Positions 25,389 to 36,667 of a stretch of 37,013 bases of DNA are shown here, piece by piece; within the stretch, counting starts at the first letter, position 1, and each line of letters opens with the position of its first letter. The stretch is from contig JAEPON010000012.1 in the NCBI GenBank assembly GCA_017642895.1, positions 1-37,013 on the forward strand, read 5' to 3'. Under the pieces are notes generated by a model. The model searched no databases. It worked only from the letters and a program-made list of their open reading frames with translations, and was not told where the DNA came from. Source of the DNA: Roseitalea sp. GTDB lineage: Bacteria; Pseudomonadota; Alphaproteobacteria; Rhizobiales; Rhizobiaceae. The translations under genes were made by a program, and so were the position numbers.

Positions 25389-26015
25389 TCAGGCGGCCAT
25401 CAGCGCCTTGACGCCGTCGGCGACGAACTGCACGGCCAGCGCCGACAGGATGACACCCAGAAGCCGCGTCAGCACCGAACGGCCCGTTTCGCCCAGAAGC
25501 CGGTCGACCCGCTCGGCGAGAATGAAGATAACCCAGGTAGCGGCGAGGATCGCCGCGACGATGCCGATCAGTGCGCCGCGCTCGACCGGCCCGGCAAAAT
25601 CGCCCGACAGCAGCACCAGCGCCGAGATCGCGCCCGGCCCGGCAATCAGCGGGATCGCCAGCGGAAAGACGGCGACGGACCGGACCTGATCGGCGGAGAT
25701 CGCCCGCTCGGCGGTGTTTTCGTGCCGCGCCTGGCGCCGTTCGAAGATCATCTCGAAGGCGATCCAGAACAAAAGCAGCCCGCCGGCGACGCGGAATGCG
25801 GCGAGCGTGACGCCGAAAAGGCTCAGGATCGCCGTGCCCAGGACGGCGAACAGCACCATGATCGCAAAGCCGATCAGGATCGCCCGCGTGCCGGTCTCGC
25901 GGCGCTGGGCGCGATCCATGCCGCCGGTCACCGCCAGAAACAGCGGCGCCAGCCCCACCGGATCGATGGTGACAAGCAGCGTCACCGTCGCATTGATGAT
26001 GAGGTCCGCATCCAT
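25389..26015 (-). CDS. MarC family integral membrane protein
   Basis: 208 residues with six hydrophobic segments. [12 protein letters not shown] at 16-27, the Gly-Gly-Leu-Leu-Leu-Phe segment and [14 protein letters not shown] (about 117-130) are MarC family landmarks. The family was once linked to multiple antibiotic resistance, but that link was withdrawn; transporter (NAAT) annotation is by similarity and the substrate is unknown. The ATG at 26015 is 220 bases from gyrA, with which it diverges. No clear promoter for it was found in that gap. Confidence 0.92.
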   Translation of the reverse strand: MDADLIINATVTLLVTIDPVGLAPLFLAVTGGMDRAQRRETGTRAILIGFAIMVLFAVLGTAILSLFGVTLAAFRVAGGLLLFWIAFEMIFERRQARHENTAERAISADQVRSVAVFPLAIPLIAGPGAISALVLLSGDFAGPVERGALIGIVAAILAATWVIFILAERVDRLLGETGRSVLTRLLGVILSALAVQFVADGVKALMAA

Positions 26016-26174
26016 CGGCTTCGCCTACACCGGCCATGGTGCGCCGGCAATCGAAAACCGGTTCCGCCGGTGATCCATGCCGACGGACGATCACGACGCG
26101 AAACCAGCATCTTCATCTGTGTGCCATCTCTTGCCCAACGGCCTGTGCAAAAGCCTCCAAATGTCTTGGAATAC

Positions 26175-26203
26175 TTGGTTTTTGCCGTTCGAAACACTAT
26201 GTT
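26175..26203 (+). promoter_or_regulatory. Promoter of gyrA
   Basis: TTGGTT (26175-26180), 17 bases, TATGTT (26198-26203), placing the transcription start near 26210, about 27 bases before the TTG start of gyrA. It excludes translation from the ATG at 26036. Confidence 0.6.
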
Positions 26204-26236
26204 CAAGGCAACGATTCTCACACGGGACACCAGCGT

Positions 26237-29020
26237 TTGAACGACGAGACACCCCCCGGCGCGGATGGCGGCGCCGGCGACGGCATCGAGCCGATTTCCA
26301 TCCTCGAGGAGATGCAGCGGTCCTATCTCGATTACGCGATGAGCGTGATCGTCAGCCGGGCGCTGCCGGACGTGCGCGACGGGCTGAAACCGGTGCATCG
26401 GCGCATCCTTTATGCGATGCATGAGAGCGGCTATCACTGGAACCGCAAATATGTGAAATCCTCGCGCATCGTCGGCGATGTCATGGGTAAATATCACCCG
26501 CACGGCGACTCGGCGATCTATGACGCCATGGTGCGCATGGCCCAGGACTGGTCGCTGCGCGTGCCGCTGGTCGACGGGCAGGGCAATTTCGGCTCGATCG
26601 ACGGCGATCCGCCGGCGGCGATGCGTTACACAGAGTCGCGGCTGCAAAAGGTCGCCCACGACCTGCTCGAGGACATCGACAAGGACACGGTCGACTTCCA
26701 GGAAAACTATGACGGTTCGGACTCCGAGCCGGTGGTTCTCCCCGCCCGCTTTCCCAACCTGCTCGTCAACGGCTCCGGCGGCATCGCGGTCGGCATGGCG
26801 ACCAACATTCCGCCGCACAATCTGGGCGAGGTGATCGATGGCTGCATCGCGCTGATCGACAATCCGGCGATCTCGCTGATCGAGATGATGGCGCATGTGC
26901 CCGGACCCGATTTTCCAACCGGTGCGATCGTGCTCGGCCGGTCCGGCATCAAGAGCGCCTATGAGACCGGGCGCGGCTCGATCATCATGCGCGGCAGGAC
27001 GCATATCGAACAAAGATCGGGCGACCGCGAATCGATTGTCGTCACGGAAATTCCCTATCAGGTGAACAAGGCCTCGATGATCGAAAAGATGGCCGATCTG
27101 GTGCGCGAAAAGCGTGTCGAGGGCATTTCGGACATTCGCGACGAGAGCGACCGGCAGGGCTATCGCGTGGTGATCGAATTAAAGCGCGACGCCAATGCCG
27201 ACGTGATCCTCAACCAGCTTTACCGGTTCACCCCGCTTCAGACCTCGTTCGGCGCCAACATCGTGGCGCTCAATGGCGGCAAGCCGGAGCAGATGACGCT
27301 GCTCGACATGCTGCGGGCGTTTGTCGCCTTCCGCGAGGTCGTCGTCAGCCGCCGCACCAAATATCTGCTGCGCCGCGCCCGCGAACGCGCCCATGTGCTG
27401 GTCGGCCTGGCCATTGCCGTCGCCAATATTGACGAGGTGATCGCGCTGATCCGCGCCGCGCCCGATCCGGCGACCGCGCGCGAACAGCTCATGACCCGCC
27501 GCTGGCCGGCCAAGGATGTCGCGCCTTTGGTCGCGCTGATCGACGATCCGCGCCACATGCTCAACGAGGACGGCACTTACCATCTGTCGGAGGAACAGGC
27601 GCGCGCCATTCTCGACCTTCGCCTGCAGCGGCTGACAGCGCTCGGCCGCGACGAGATCGCCGACGAACTGAATACGATCGGCGAACAGATCCGCGACTAT
27701 CTCGACATCCTGTCGTCACGCCAGCGCATCCAGCAGATCGTCAAGGATGAGCTCTCTGCCGTGAAGGAGGAGTTCGGCACGCCGCGCCGCACCGAACTGG
27801 CCGAGGGCGGGCCGGACATGGACGATGAGGATCTCATCGCGCGCGAGGCCATGGGCGTCCCCTTCTCGCATCAGGGCTATATCAAGCGCGTGCCGCTCGA
27901 CACCTATCGGGCGCAGCGCCGCGGCGGCAAGGGCCGCGCCGGCATGGCGACCAAGGACGAGGATTTCGTCACGCGCCTGTTCGTTGCTTCGACGCACACG
28001 CCGATCCTGTTCTTTTCCTCGCGCGGCATCGTCTACAAGGAAAAGGTCTGGCGCCTGCCGGTCGGCACGCCGCAATCGCGCGGCAAGTTCCTGCGCAACA
28101 TGCTGCCGCTTCAGGCCGACGAGCGCATCACCACGATCATGCCGCTGCCCGAGGACGAGGAAAGCTGGGCCGATCTCGACGTGATGTTCGCGACCACATC
28201 GGGCTCGGTGCGCCGCAACAAGCTGGGCGACTTCGTGCAGGTCAACCGCAACGGCAAGATCGCCATGAAGTTCGAGGACGGCTCGGACGACGCGATCCTG
28301 AGCGTTGCCACCTGTTCGGAGGATGATGACGTTCTTCTGACCACGGCAAAGGGCCAGTGCATCCGTTTTCCGGTCACCGACATCCGCGTCTTTGCCGGCC
28401 GTTCGTCGACCGGCGTGCGCGGCATTGCGCTGGGCTCGGGCGACCATGTGATCTCGATGACGATCCTTGGCCACACCGAGGCGACGCCGGGCGAGCGCAC
28501 CGCCTATCTCAAGCGCGCCAGCGCGCTGCGCCGGGCCGATGACGGCGCCGAGGATGAGGCCGTGCCGGCAATCGCCGACGATGAGGAGGGCGCGACCGAC
28601 GTCGCGCTCGACGATGCGCGGTTCGCCGAACTGGCCGAGCGCGAGCAGTTCGTCTTGACCGTCAGCGAGTTCGGCTATGGCAAACGCGCCTCGTCCTATG
28701 ATTTTCGCGTCTCGGGGCGCGGCGGCAAGGGCATCAAGGCAACCGACACGGCCAAGGCTGCCGAGATCGGCGAACTGGTGGCCACGTTCCCGGTCGATGA
28801 TGGCGACCAGATCATGCTGGTCACCGACGCCGGCCAGGTGATCCGCGTGCCGGTGGACGGCATCCGCTTTGCCAGCCGGGCGACCAAGGGCGTGACGATC
28901 TTTGCGACGCGCGACGGCGAAAAGGTCGTCTCGGTGGAGCGCATTCCGGAAACCGAGAATGGCGATGGCGAAGAGGACGATGCCGCGCTAGAAACGGATA
29001 CCGAAGACACGCCGGAGTAA
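26237..29020 (+). CDS. gyrA: DNA gyrase subunit A
   Basis: 927 residues from TTG 26237. GyrA cuts and rejoins DNA in the gyrase A2B2 complex that introduces negative supercoils. Tyr131 in the RYTES motif is the catalytic residue. The quinolone region reads [10 protein letters not shown] with Ser92 and Asp96, equivalents of E. coli Ser83 and Asp87, so no common resistance change is present. The GyrA box QRRGGKG in the C-terminal domain is intact. About 40 acidic residues follow the last blade. The upstream open frame (to 26036) covers the promoter, and the TTG start gives the family N-terminus (MNDETPPG...); a GGGAC lies about ten bases before it. A LysE-type exporter gene follows after six bases. 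Confidence 0.96.
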   Translation: MNDETPPGADGGAGDGIEPISILEEMQRSYLDYAMSVIVSRALPDVRDGLKPVHRRILYAMHESGYHWNRKYVKSSRIVGDVMGKYHPHGDSAIYDAMVRMAQDWSLRVPLVDGQGNFGSIDGDPPAAMRYTESRLQKVAHDLLEDIDKDTVDFQENYDGSDSEPVVLPARFPNLLVNGSGGIAVGMATNIPPHNLGEVIDGCIALIDNPAISLIEMMAHVPGPDFPTGAIVLGRSGIKSAYETGRGSIIMRGRTHIEQRSGDRESIVVTEIPYQVNKASMIEKMADLVREKRVEGISDIRDESDRQGYRVVIELKRDANADVILNQLYRFTPLQTSFGANIVALNGGKPEQMTLLDMLRAFVAFREVVVSRRTKYLLRRARERAHVLVGLAIAVANIDEVIALIRAAPDPATAREQLMTRRWPAKDVAPLVALIDDPRHMLNEDGTYHLSEEQARAILDLRLQRLTALGRDEIADELNTIGEQIRDYLDILSSRQRIQQIVKDELSAVKEEFGTPRRTELAEGGPDMDDEDLIAREAMGVPFSHQGYIKRVPLDTYRAQRRGGKGRAGMATKDEDFVTRLFVASTHTPILFFSSRGIVYKEKVWRLPVGTPQSRGKFLRNMLPLQADERITTIMPLPEDEESWADLDVMFATTSGSVRRNKLGDFVQVNRNGKIAMKFEDGSDDAILSVATCSEDDDVLLTTAKGQCIRFPVTDIRVFAGRSSTGVRGIALGSGDHVISMTILGHTEATPGERTAYLKRASALRRADDGAEDEAVPAIADDEEGATDVALDDARFAELAEREQFVLTVSEFGYGKRASSYDFRVSGRGGKGIKATDTAKAAEIGELVATFPVDDGDQIMLVTDAGQVIRVPVDGIRFASRATKGVTIFATRDGEKVVSVERIPETENGDGEEDDAALETDTEDTPE

Positions 29021-29026
29021 GCCGCC

Positions 29027-29656
29027 ATGATCGACTGGCCGACCCTTGTCGCCTATACGCTTGCCTGCGCGCTGATCGTGATCGTGCCGGGACCGACGGT
29101 CACGGTGATCATCGCCAATTCGCTGCGCACCGGCGCGCGCTCGGGCCTTGCCAACGTGGCGGGCACCCAGGCCGGTCTCCTCATCATGATCGGCGTTCTG
29201 GCACTCGGCCTTGAAACGGTCGTCTCGGTGATGGGCGAATTGTTCGTCTGGCTGAAGCTCGCCGGCGCGGCCTATCTGATCTGGCTGGGCATCAAGCTGT
29301 GGCGCTCGGACGGATCGCTCGCCGACCCCGACGCGGAAGCCGTCAGGGCGCGGTCGCTGCACGGCTATTTCTGGCAGGGCTTCTTCGTCATCTGGTCGAA
29401 CCCCAAGGCGCTGTTCTTTTTCGGGGCCTTCATTCCCCAATTCATCGTGCCCGAGGGCAATGCCGCGTTGCAGACGATCCTGCTCGGCCTGATCTTCATG
29501 GCGGTGGCGACGGTGCTCGACGGCGCCTATGCGCTGGCCGCCGGCAAGACGGGCGGGCTTTTGAGCCGGCGCAATGTGCGCATCCTTGAAAAGGTCTCGG
29601 GCACGTTCCTGATCGGCGGCGGCATCTGGCTGGCCCTGTCCAAGCGCACGGCCTGA
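29027..29656 (+). CDS. LysE/RhtB family amino-acid exporter
   Basis: 209 residues with six hydrophobic segments. PGPTVTVIIANSLRTGARSG near the N-terminus, the Gly-Thr-Gln-Ala-Gly segment, AGAAYLIWLGIKLWRS and WSNPKALFFF in the middle are the RhtB/LysE pattern. Members export amino acids or derivatives such as homoserine, threonine or lysine across the inner membrane; the substrate here is unknown. The ATG is six bases after the gyrA stop, so it is probably expressed from the gyrA transcript. It ends seven bases before the convergent moeA stop. Confidence 0.93.
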   Translation: MIDWPTLVAYTLACALIVIVPGPTVTVIIANSLRTGARSGLANVAGTQAGLLIMIGVLALGLETVVSVMGELFVWLKLAGAAYLIWLGIKLWRSDGSLADPDAEAVRARSLHGYFWQGFFVIWSNPKALFFFGAFIPQFIVPEGNAALQTILLGLIFMAVATVLDGAYALAAGKTGGLLSRRNVRILEKVSGTFLIGGGIWLALSKRTA

Positions 29657-29662
29657 CGGGGC

Positions 29663-30880
29663 TCAGCGCGGCTCGCGCAGCATGACGATCTCGACCATGT
29701 CGCCCACGTCGACCGCCGGCGCATCGGGCGCGCGCACGATCAGCGCGTCTGCCGCCGCATAGAGCCGGATGATCGAGGAATCCTGATTGTCGAAGGCCGT
29801 TGCGACCAGAATGCCGTCGTCGCCGCGTGCGAGGCTGGCGCGCATATAATGTTCGCGCGGCCCCGTCTTGCCGATCGGCGCGCCGAGCCTTGCCGTGGTC
29901 CGCCGCCGGCTTTGCGGCCGTCCGCCGAGCATTTCGAGTAGCGGCACGACGAACAGATGGGTGCAGACGAGACTGGAAACCGGATTGCCCGGCAGGCCGA
30001 GCACCCGCATGGCGCCCAGCCGGCCGAACATCATCGGTTTTCCCGGACGCATCGCGATCTTGTAGAAATCGAGCGTCATGCCGCGCCCGGTGAAGACGGG
30101 CCGCACCAGATCATGATCGCCGACCGAGGCGCCCCCCAGCGTGACGAAAACATCGCAATTGGCGGCGATCGCCGCATCTAGCCTGGCTTCGAGCGAGGCG
30201 GCATTGTCGCGCGCCATGCCCAGATCAATCACCTCGGCACCGGCGTCGCGGGCGATCGCGGCGACCCCAAAACTGTTGGACGCAACGATCTGGCCCGGAT
30301 CCGTCTCGCTGCCCGGTGCGACCAGTTCGTCGCCCGTCGCCAACACGCCGATGCGGGGGCGGCGTATGACGGGCAGGCGCGCATGGTTGCCGGCGGCGGC
30401 AAGGCTCAGATGGCCGGCATCGAGCAAAGTGCCTTTTTCAAGCAGCAGGTCGCCCTCGGCAAAGTCCAGCCCGGCGGGCCGCAGATAGCGGCCGGCGGTC
30501 ACCGGCTGCAAGGCCCGGATTTTTCCATCGCCGGCCGGCTCGGCATTTTCCTGGATCAGGATCGCATCGGCGCCGTCGGGCAGCGGCGCGCCGGTGAAGA
30601 TGCGGACCGTCTGGCCCGGCTCCACGCGACCAGCAAAAACCTCGCCGGCGGCCACCGCGCCGATCACGTCCAGCGTTGCCGGCGTCTCGGCGATATCGTC
30701 CGCGCGCACGGCATAGCCATCCATGGCCGATGCAGTGAAGGGCGGCTGGGTGCGCAGCGCGACGATGTCTTGGGCCAGCACGCGCTGCTGGGCGTCGTGC
30801 AGTCCGACCCGTTCGGTTTCGAGCGCGTTGGCATCTGCGAGAAGCCGTTCGAGCGCGTCGGCGACCGGCATCATCGCCAT
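29663..30880 (-). CDS. moeA: Molybdopterin molybdenumtransferase MoeA
   Basis: 405 residues. MoeA inserts molybdate into adenylylated molybdopterin to give the molybdenum cofactor in the cytoplasm. Motifs: SAMDGYAV near residue 50, the central GDEL/SN region, GGASVGDHD and GLPGNPVSS, then the C-terminal domain with SSIIRLYAAADAL. ATG 30880 overlaps the moaC stop by one base (TGATG). The open frame further upstream covers moaC in another frame and is not used. Confidence 0.95.
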   Translation of the reverse strand: MAMMPVADALERLLADANALETERVGLHDAQQRVLAQDIVALRTQPPFTASAMDGYAVRADDIAETPATLDVIGAVAAGEVFAGRVEPGQTVRIFTGAPLPDGADAILIQENAEPAGDGKIRALQPVTAGRYLRPAGLDFAEGDLLLEKGTLLDAGHLSLAAAGNHARLPVIRRPRIGVLATGDELVAPGSETDPGQIVASNSFGVAAIARDAGAEVIDLGMARDNAASLEARLDAAIAANCDVFVTLGGASVGDHDLVRPVFTGRGMTLDFYKIAMRPGKPMMFGRLGAMRVLGLPGNPVSSLVCTHLFVVPLLEMLGGRPQSRRRTTARLGAPIGKTGPREHYMRASLARGDDGILVATAFDNQDSSIIRLYAAADALIVRAPDAPAVDVGDMVEIVMLREPR

Positions 30881-31377
30881 CAGCCCCCGTCCGAGACCGC
30901 GCCGGGACGATGCCAGGCGCCGGATTTGCCGCCGGTCTTGGAAAGAAGGCGTATGTCCTTGATTTCCATAGCCTTGTCGAGCGCTTTGGCCATGTCGTAG
31001 ATCGTCAGGCAGGCGACGCTGACCGCCGTCAACGCTTCCATCTCGACACCGGTCTTGCCGGTGACGCGGACCGTGGCGCGCACGTCGAGGCCATCCTTGG
31101 CGGGCTCGATCTCGATGCTCACCTTGGCGATGGGCAGCGGATGGCACAGCGGGATGAGATCGGATGTCTTCTTGGCGGCCATGATGCCGGCGAGCCGCGC
31201 GGTGCCGATCACGTCGCCCTTGGCCGCATCGCCCGCAAGGATCGCGTCCAGCGTTGCCGCCGCCATGGCGACATGGCCTTCGGCGGTCGCCTCGCGCGCA
31301 CTGTCCGCCTTGGCCGACACATCGACCATGTGCGCGGCGCCGCCGTCATCGAGATGGGTGAGGGGCGTGTCGCCCAT
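30880..31377 (-). CDS. moaC: Cyclic pyranopterin monophosphate synthase MoaC
   Basis: 165 residues. MoaC with MoaA converts GTP to cyclic pyranopterin monophosphate, the first stage of molybdenum-cofactor synthesis. [33 protein letters not shown] and the C-terminal Lys-Thr-Gly-Gly-Lys-Ser-Gly are the conserved active-site segments. It lies between trpC (one base between trpC stop and moaC start) and moeA (overlap), so the two cofactor genes are the tail of the ppiD-trp operon. No moaA is in the window. Confidence 0.96.
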   Translation of the reverse strand: MGDTPLTHLDDGGAAHMVDVSAKADSAREATAEGHVAMAAATLDAILAGDAAKGDVIGTARLAGIMAAKKTSDLIPLCHPLPIAKVSIEIEPAKDGLDVRATVRVTGKTGVEMEALTAVSVACLTIYDMAKALDKAMEIKDIRLLSKTGGKSGAWHRPGAVSDGG

Positions 31378-31378
31378 C

Positions 31379-32185
31379 TCAGGCCGCCGCCGTCTGTCGC
31401 GCCAGAAGCGCCTTGGTCGCCGCCGTCACGTCCGGCTGCCGCATCAGGCTCTCGCCGACCAGAAATGCCGTGATGCCGGCGCGCGCCAGCCGTGCGCAAT
31501 CGTCGGGGGCGAAGATCCCGCTTTCGCCGACCAGCAAGCGGTCGTCGGGCACCATGGGCGCGAGTTGCTCGCTCACCGCCAGATCGACCTCGAAGGTGCG
31601 CAGGTTTCGGTTGTTGATGCCGACAAGCTTTGACCCAAGCCGCAGCGCGCGCTCCATCTCGTCCGCATCATGCACCTCGACCAGCGCATCCATGCCCAGA
31701 TCGAACGCCGCCTGTTCGAGATCGCGCGCCAGCGCATCATCGACGCTCGCCATGATGATCAGGATCGCGTCGGCGCCCCAGGCACGCGCTTCGCGCACCT
31801 GATAGGTGTCGAACATGAAATCCTTGCGCAGGGCGGGCAGGGCGGTCGCGGCGCGGGCCCCGGTCAGAAACGCCGGCGCGCCCTGAAAGGAGGGCGTGTC
31901 CGTCAGCACCGAAAGACAGGCCGCGCCGCCTGCCTCGTAGGCTTTGGCAAGCGCGGGTGGGTCGAAATCGGCGCGGATGAGGCCCTTGGAGGGGCTCGCC
32001 TTCTTGATCTCGGCGATCAGCCCGTAACCGCCGGCCACAGATTTTGCGCGCAGCGCATCGGCAAAGCCGCGCGGCGGTCCGGCCTCGGCGATCCGGTCTT
32101 CAAGCGCGGACATCGGCACGGCGGCCTTGGCGGCGGTGATCTCCTCGCGCTTGTAGGCCTCGATCTTGCGCAGAATGTCGGCCAT
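31379..32185 (-). CDS. trpC: Indole-3-glycerol phosphate synthase
   Basis: 268 residues, a TIM barrel that closes the indole ring in tryptophan synthesis (CdRP to indole-3-glycerol phosphate). [10 protein letters not shown] (general acid and base Lys), [25 protein letters not shown] and VGESGI are all present, so the enzyme looks active. It is the monofunctional form, without a fused phosphoribosylanthranilate isomerase. It starts three bases after the trpD stop. Confidence 0.97.
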   Translation of the reverse strand: MADILRKIEAYKREEITAAKAAVPMSALEDRIAEAGPPRGFADALRAKSVAGGYGLIAEIKKASPSKGLIRADFDPPALAKAYEAGGAACLSVLTDTPSFQGAPAFLTGARAATALPALRKDFMFDTYQVREARAWGADAILIIMASVDDALARDLEQAAFDLGMDALVEVHDADEMERALRLGSKLVGINNRNLRTFEVDLAVSEQLAPMVPDDRLLVGESGIFAPDDCARLARAGITAFLVGESLMRQPDVTAATKALLARQTAAA

Positions 32186-32188
32186 GGC

Positions 32189-33205
32189 TCAGCCCTTCCC
32201 GGTCGAGATGGCCACGACCCTGTCCAAAACGGCCCGGGCGCTGCCATCGTCAAGCGCGGCCTGCGCTTTCGTCACGCCCTCGGCAATGTCGCCGGCGCGG
32301 CCGGCCACCACAAGTCCGGCGCCGGCGTTCAGGCAGGCAATGTCGCGATAGGCGTTGTGCGCGCCGTCCAGTACCGCGCGCAAGGCGGCGGCATTCTCCG
32401 CCGGTGCGCCGCCTTTCAGATCGTCGGGCCGGGCGCGCGGCAGGCCGGCATCCTCCGGCGTCAGCGTGAAGCTGCGCACCGCGCCGTCCTTCAGTTCGGA
32501 GACCATTGTCTCGCCTGCGGTCGTCAACTCGTCCAGACCCTCGCCATGGACGACCCAGACATGCTCCGAGCCCAGCGTTTTGAGCACGTGGGCGAGCGGT
32601 TCGACCCATTGCGGCGCAAAAACGCCCAACACCTGCCTTGCCGCACTGGCCGGATTGGAGAGCGGCCCGACCAGGTTGAAGATGGTGCGCGTGCCCAGTT
32701 CGATCCGGTACGGGCCGACATGGCGCATGGCCGGATGGTGAACCGGCGCGAACATGAAGCCAAGGCGGGCATCATCGATGCAACGCGCGATCGTGCCGGG
32801 TTCGACCTCGATATCGACGCCCAGTTCGGCCAGCGTGTCAGCGGCGCCCGATTTGGACGACAGCGACCGGTTGCCATGCTTGGCGACATGGGCACCGGCA
32901 CCTGCGGCGATGATCGCGGCAAGCGTCGAGACATTGTAGGAGCCCGAATTGTCACCGCCCGTGCCGACAATGTCGATCACCGGCTTTTTTGTCTCCACCG
33001 GCCGCATCTTGGCGCGCATGGTGGCGACCGCGCCGGCGATTTCATCGACCGTCTCGCCACGCACCCTCAGGCCCATCAGGAACCCGCCGATCTGTGCGGG
33101 CGTGGCGTCCCCCGACATGATGATGTCGAACGCGCGCCGTGCCTCGTCCCAGCTCAGCGGATGGCCGTCGGCGGCCTTGGCGATCAGCGGTTTGATGTCG
33201 GCCAT
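32189..33205 (-). CDS. trpD: Anthranilate phosphoribosyltransferase
   Basis: 338 residues, no fused glutaminase domain. It joins anthranilate to PRPP in the second step of tryptophan synthesis. [14 protein letters not shown] (residues about 80-93) is the PRPP loop and [15 protein letters not shown] the anthranilate site; [29 protein letters not shown] is also conserved. ATG 33205 lies 11 bases after the ppiD stop; a GTG at 33220 overlaps that stop and could be used, but gives a non-family N-terminus. There is no leader peptide or attenuator between ppiD and trpD, so control must come from elsewhere. Confidence 0.96.
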   Translation of the reverse strand: MADIKPLIAKAADGHPLSWDEARRAFDIIMSGDATPAQIGGFLMGLRVRGETVDEIAGAVATMRAKMRPVETKKPVIDIVGTGGDNSGSYNVSTLAAIIAAGAGAHVAKHGNRSLSSKSGAADTLAELGVDIEVEPGTIARCIDDARLGFMFAPVHHPAMRHVGPYRIELGTRTIFNLVGPLSNPASAARQVLGVFAPQWVEPLAHVLKTLGSEHVWVVHGEGLDELTTAGETMVSELKDGAVRSFTLTPEDAGLPRARPDDLKGGAPAENAAALRAVLDGAHNAYRDIACLNAGAGLVVAGRAGDIAEGVTKAQAALDDGSARAVLDRVVAISTGKG

Positions 33206-33216
33206 CGCGGTTCGTC

Positions 33217-35112
33217 TCACATGCCGGCGTCAAGGGCGCGCTCGAGCGCCGTCGGGTAGAGCGTCACCGGAAACTCGCTCTGCAGCCGGTTGACCATCTG
33301 GTTGAGCAGATCATCGGCAAGGTTCGCGCCGATATTGGCGCGCAACGCCGGATCAAGGCTCTCGGCGCCGCCGAGGGGATTGGAAATCTGGTCGATGCGA
33401 AAGACGAGCCGCCGGTCGCCGGTCGCCCCTTCGGCGATATCGACGCCGCGCGGGCCGACACCAAAGACGGCAGCCAATGCCGGCGCGCCGAAATCGGCGT
33501 CTTCACCGCTGCGCGACAAGCCGAATTTGAGATCCGCGCGATAGCCGTTCTCGGCCGCGATCGTCGCCGGATCGCCACCGTCGCGCAACGCTTGCGCGAC
33601 CTCTTGGGCCGCCCCGTCCAGCGCGTCGCTGATCTGCTGCGCCTGCCAGTCGGCGATCACACGGCCGCGCACCTCGTCGAGCGTCCGGTCGCGCTCGGGG
33701 TCGATCCCGGTGACCTCGTACCAAAGGAACCCCTCCCGGCCGGCATCGAGCGGGCGCGATTCCTCGCCGATCTCGGCGGCAAACGATGCCTGAAGCAGTG
33801 CCGCCGCCTGGGGAATTCCGCTGACCGGCTGGCCATCCTCGCCATTGCCGTTCGCATCGACCGGCGGCAGCGTTTCGACCGTGATGCGCTGTGTCGCGGC
33901 TGCTTCGGCCATCGAGGAACCGCCGGCGCGCGCATCCTCATAGCCGTCATGAATGTCTAGCAGAACGTCGCGCGCTTCGAGCGCGGCGAGTTCCTCGCGG
34001 ATGCCGTCCGTCACTTCGTCAAAGGGCTGCACGCGCTCGGGCTGGATCTCGGTCACACGCACCAGCACAGAGCCGAACGCTCCGTCGACAATCTCTGAAA
34101 CATCGCCTTCGCCGGCAAGGCCGAAGGCGGCTTCGGCCACCGCCGCGTCCGGCACATCGTCGCGCTCAAGCGTGCCGAGCGTCACATCGGCCATCGATCG
34201 GCCGGTCTCGGCCACGGCATCCTCGAAGCTCTGGCCGGCCAGGATGCGTTCGCGCGCGGCCTGCGCGCTGTCCTCGTCGGAAAAGACCAGTTGCTGGATG
34301 GTCCGCGTTTCGGCCTGTGCATAGCGGGCGCGGTTGTCTTCATATTCGGCGCGCACGGTCTCGATGTCGATGGCGCCGGGGTCGGCGATCGCCTCGGGCG
34401 TCAGCAGCACATACTGGATTGTCCGGTATTCGGGTGCGCGATAATCGTCCCTGTTCTCCTCGAAGAACGCCTCGAGCGTTGCTTGGTCGGGCGTGCCGGG
34501 CGGCGTCAGCGCCGCAGCATCGATCTCCACGAAGCTGACATCGCGCGACTGGCCCTCATAGCGATGCACCGCCTCAAGGAACGTGTCGGGCATGGTGATG
34601 CCGTCGGCGACCGCCTCGATCACCTGCTGGCGGATGGCGGCCTGTTCGCGATCGACGATATAGTCGGTTTCGCTCATGCCGATCTCGTTGAGAATCAGAC
34701 GGAACTGGCTGCGATCGAACCGGCCGTCGAGCCCCTGAAACGCCTGGTCCTCGGCGATCAGCCCGGCCAGCCGGTCTTCGGACAGGCCAAGGCCCATCAC
34801 GCGGGCCTGTTCATCCAAAACAGCCGAGCCGACCATGCGCGCGCGAACGGCATTGTCGATGCCCAGAAGGCGCGCCTGCTCGCGGGTCAACCGGGTGCCG
34901 AACTGCTGTGACTGGATGGCCAGTTGGCGGTCATAGGCCAGCCGGTACTGCTGCGCGGTGACCGAGGTTTCGCCGGCCTCGATAACGACGTTGCCGCCGC
35001 CACCGCCGAGGATCTGGTCGGAAATGCCCCAGACCGCGAACGACAGGATCAGGAGCAGCAACAACAGTTTGGCGACCCATGTCTTGGCCGCATCGCGCAG
35101 GGAACCGAGCAT
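33217..35112 (-). CDS. PpiD-like periplasmic peptidyl-prolyl isomerase / SurA-N domain chaperone
   Basis: 631 residues. A short cytoplasmic N-terminus and one membrane helix at residues about 15-34 (Leu-rich, ending Ser-Asp-Gln-Ile) anchor a large periplasmic part. Residues about 35-180 are a SurA_N-type helical chaperone region; the central part (about 180-380) holds a parvulin-like region whose active-site residues I cannot all identify. The C-terminal 250 residues are acidic and Ala-rich. PpiD assists folding of proteins leaving the Sec translocon. ATG 35112 has GGTGGA just upstream and follows a good promoter; the open frame beyond it runs over that promoter. It is the first gene of the ppiD-trpD-trpC-moaC-moeA operon. 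Confidence 0.9.
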   Translation of the reverse strand: MLGSLRDAAKTWVAKLLLLLLILSFAVWGISDQILGGGGGNVVIEAGETSVTAQQYRLAYDRQLAIQSQQFGTRLTREQARLLGIDNAVRARMVGSAVLDEQARVMGLGLSEDRLAGLIAEDQAFQGLDGRFDRSQFRLILNEIGMSETDYIVDREQAAIRQQVIEAVADGITMPDTFLEAVHRYEGQSRDVSFVEIDAAALTPPGTPDQATLEAFFEENRDDYRAPEYRTIQYVLLTPEAIADPGAIDIETVRAEYEDNRARYAQAETRTIQQLVFSDEDSAQAARERILAGQSFEDAVAETGRSMADVTLGTLERDDVPDAAVAEAAFGLAGEGDVSEIVDGAFGSVLVRVTEIQPERVQPFDEVTDGIREELAALEARDVLLDIHDGYEDARAGGSSMAEAAATQRITVETLPPVDANGNGEDGQPVSGIPQAAALLQASFAAEIGEESRPLDAGREGFLWYEVTGIDPERDRTLDEVRGRVIADWQAQQISDALDGAAQEVAQALRDGGDPATIAAENGYRADLKFGLSRSGEDADFGAPALAAVFGVGPRGVDIAEGATGDRRLVFRIDQISNPLGGAESLDPALRANIGANLADDLLNQMVNRLQSEFPVTLYPTALERALDAGM

Positions 35113-35140
35113 TTGATCCACCGGTTGTGTTTCGTGCGCC

Positions 35141-35169
35141 TTCTTAGGAAGCCCAAGCGGCCGATGCAA
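35141..35169 (-). promoter_or_regulatory. Promoter of the ppiD-trpD-trpC-moaC-moeA operon
   Basis: On the minus strand TTGCAT (35169-35164), exactly 17 bases, and TAAGAA (35146-35141), giving a start near 35134 and a leader of about 20 bases before the ppiD ATG. No convincing tpiA promoter was seen on the other strand of this 151-base gap. Confidence 0.55.
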
Positions 35170-35263
35170 GCGCCGGTGGGTGGCGCCTCGATCGCCTGCA
35201 CGGGGCTTTTGTTGCGATCCCAAAAAGGCTAGCAGGCGGCAACCGAACCTGGAGAGACTGACC

Positions 35264-36031
35264 ATGGCCGACCCCGTCCGCCCGCTGATCGCCGGCAACT
35301 GGAAGATGAACGGCACGAGCGCCGAACTGCCCGAACTCAAGCGGATCGCCGACGGCGTCGAAGGCACGCGCTCGGATTCGCCCTATGACGCGCTGATCTG
35401 TGTGCCCGCAACGCTGGTCGACCGCGCCGTGCGCACGGTCGTCGGATCGCCGCTCGCCGTTGGCGGCCAGGACTGCCATGGCGAGGAAAATGGCGCGCAT
35501 ACGGGCGATATCTCTGCGGCAATGCTCGCCGATGCGGGCGCGACACATGTCATTGTGGGTCACTCGGAACGGCGTGCCGACCATGGCGAAACCGATATCG
35601 ACGTCATGGGCAAGGCGCTCGCCGCCCATGCACAGGGACTGACGGCGATCGTCTGCGTCGGCGAAACGCGCCAGGAGCGCGAGGACGGACGGGCCATGGA
35701 TGTGGTCGATACCCAACTCGCCGGTTCGCTGCCGGAGCATGCGACGCCCCAAACGACCGTCATCGCCTATGAGCCGGTCTGGGCGATCGGCACGGGCCTA
35801 ACGCCGTCGCTGCACGATATCGAAGCGATGCACGATCATATGCGTGACCGGTTGCGCGAACGGTTCGGCACCGCCGGCGCGCTCTTCCGCCTGCTTTATG
35901 GCGGGTCCGTCAAGCCCGCCAATGCGGGCGAGATTTTTGGCATTTCCTCGGTGGACGGCGCCCTGATTGGCGGTGCAAGCTTGAAATCGGACGACTTCCT
36001 TGCCATCTGCGCGGCAATGCCCGCGCGCTGA
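35264..36031 (+). CDS. tpiA: Triosephosphate isomerase
   Basis: 255 residues; interconverts dihydroxyacetone phosphate and glyceraldehyde 3-phosphate. Lys14 in GNWKMN, His100 in VIVGHSERR and Glu170 in [11 protein letters not shown] form the active site, and YGGSVKPAN near the end binds the phosphate. The ATG at 35264 is preceded by GGAGAG; the open frame upstream to 35180 has no family similarity. The 116 bases between it and secG contain no clear terminator, so read-through into secG is likely. Confidence 0.97.
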   Translation: MADPVRPLIAGNWKMNGTSAELPELKRIADGVEGTRSDSPYDALICVPATLVDRAVRTVVGSPLAVGGQDCHGEENGAHTGDISAAMLADAGATHVIVGHSERRADHGETDIDVMGKALAAHAQGLTAIVCVGETRQEREDGRAMDVVDTQLAGSLPEHATPQTTVIAYEPVWAIGTGLTPSLHDIEAMHDHMRDRLRERFGTAGALFRLLYGGSVKPANAGEIFGISSVDGALIGGASLKSDDFLAICAAMPAR

Positions 36032-36147
36032 TCACGGGACGGCCGATCGCCCGGCCTTGGCAGGGCGGGGCAATCCATGTACAGACGCGCCAATTCATCC
36101 ATCGGCCCCGGCATCGCATCCGCGCCGAAGACGGAAATCCTTGATCC

Positions 36148-36573
36148 ATGCAGACCATCCTGATCGTCGTCCACCTCATGATCGTGATCGCGCTTGTCGG
36201 CGTTGTGCTGTTGCAGCGGTCCGAAGGCGGCGGACTGGGCATTGGCGGCGGCAACAACGCCATGAGCGCGCGCGGCCAGGCCAATCCGCTGACCCGGTTG
36301 ACGGTCATTCTGGGCGCTGCCTTTTTCGTGACGTCGGTGAGCCTCGGCCTTCTGGGCCGCTACGGCACCGACCCGACCGACGTGCTCGACCGCATTCCGG
36401 CGATCGGCGAGACGATTGATGCGGAAACCGGCGAACCAGTGCCCGGCGAGGGCGGGGTTCTCGATCTTCTGGGCGGCGAAAGCCCTGCCTCCGACGTGCC
36501 TTCGGGCAGCGAGGTGCCGGCCGGCGGTGTGCCCACCGGTGGCGGCGCGTCGGGCGGCGTTCCCAACAACTGA
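36148..36573 (+). CDS. secG: Preprotein translocase subunit SecG
   Basis: 141 residues. Two membrane helices (about 2-22 and 50-70) flank the conserved cytoplasmic loop LLQRSEGGGLGIGGGNNAMSARG, then an acidic, Gly/Pro/Ser-rich tail of about 65 residues follows, ending with repeated Gly-Gly. SecG stimulates SecYE-driven export by changing topology with the SecA cycle. Long low-complexity C-termini are usual in alphaproteobacterial SecG. It sits between tpiA and pyrG, a common rhizobial order. Confidence 0.95.
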   Translation: MQTILIVVHLMIVIALVGVVLLQRSEGGGLGIGGGNNAMSARGQANPLTRLTVILGAAFFVTSVSLGLLGRYGTDPTDVLDRIPAIGETIDAETGEPVPGEGGVLDLLGGESPASDVPSGSEVPAGGVPTGGGASGGVPNN

Positions 36574-36667
36574 CCGGGCGCTGCGTCGGCCACTGGGCCG
36601 GCGGCGTCGTTTCTGTTTGCAACGGCATTTTTTCTTTGCGGAATCGCGTCCGCCCGTCTAAGCGTGA

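Noticed and set aside
26036..26236. N-terminal extension of gyrA from ATG 26036
   Set aside because: Contains the promoter and a Cys/His/Lys-rich sequence unlike GyrA.
33205..33216. trp leader or attenuator ahead of trpD
   Set aside because: Only 11 bases separate ppiD and trpD; no Trp-codon leader or competing hairpins can fit.
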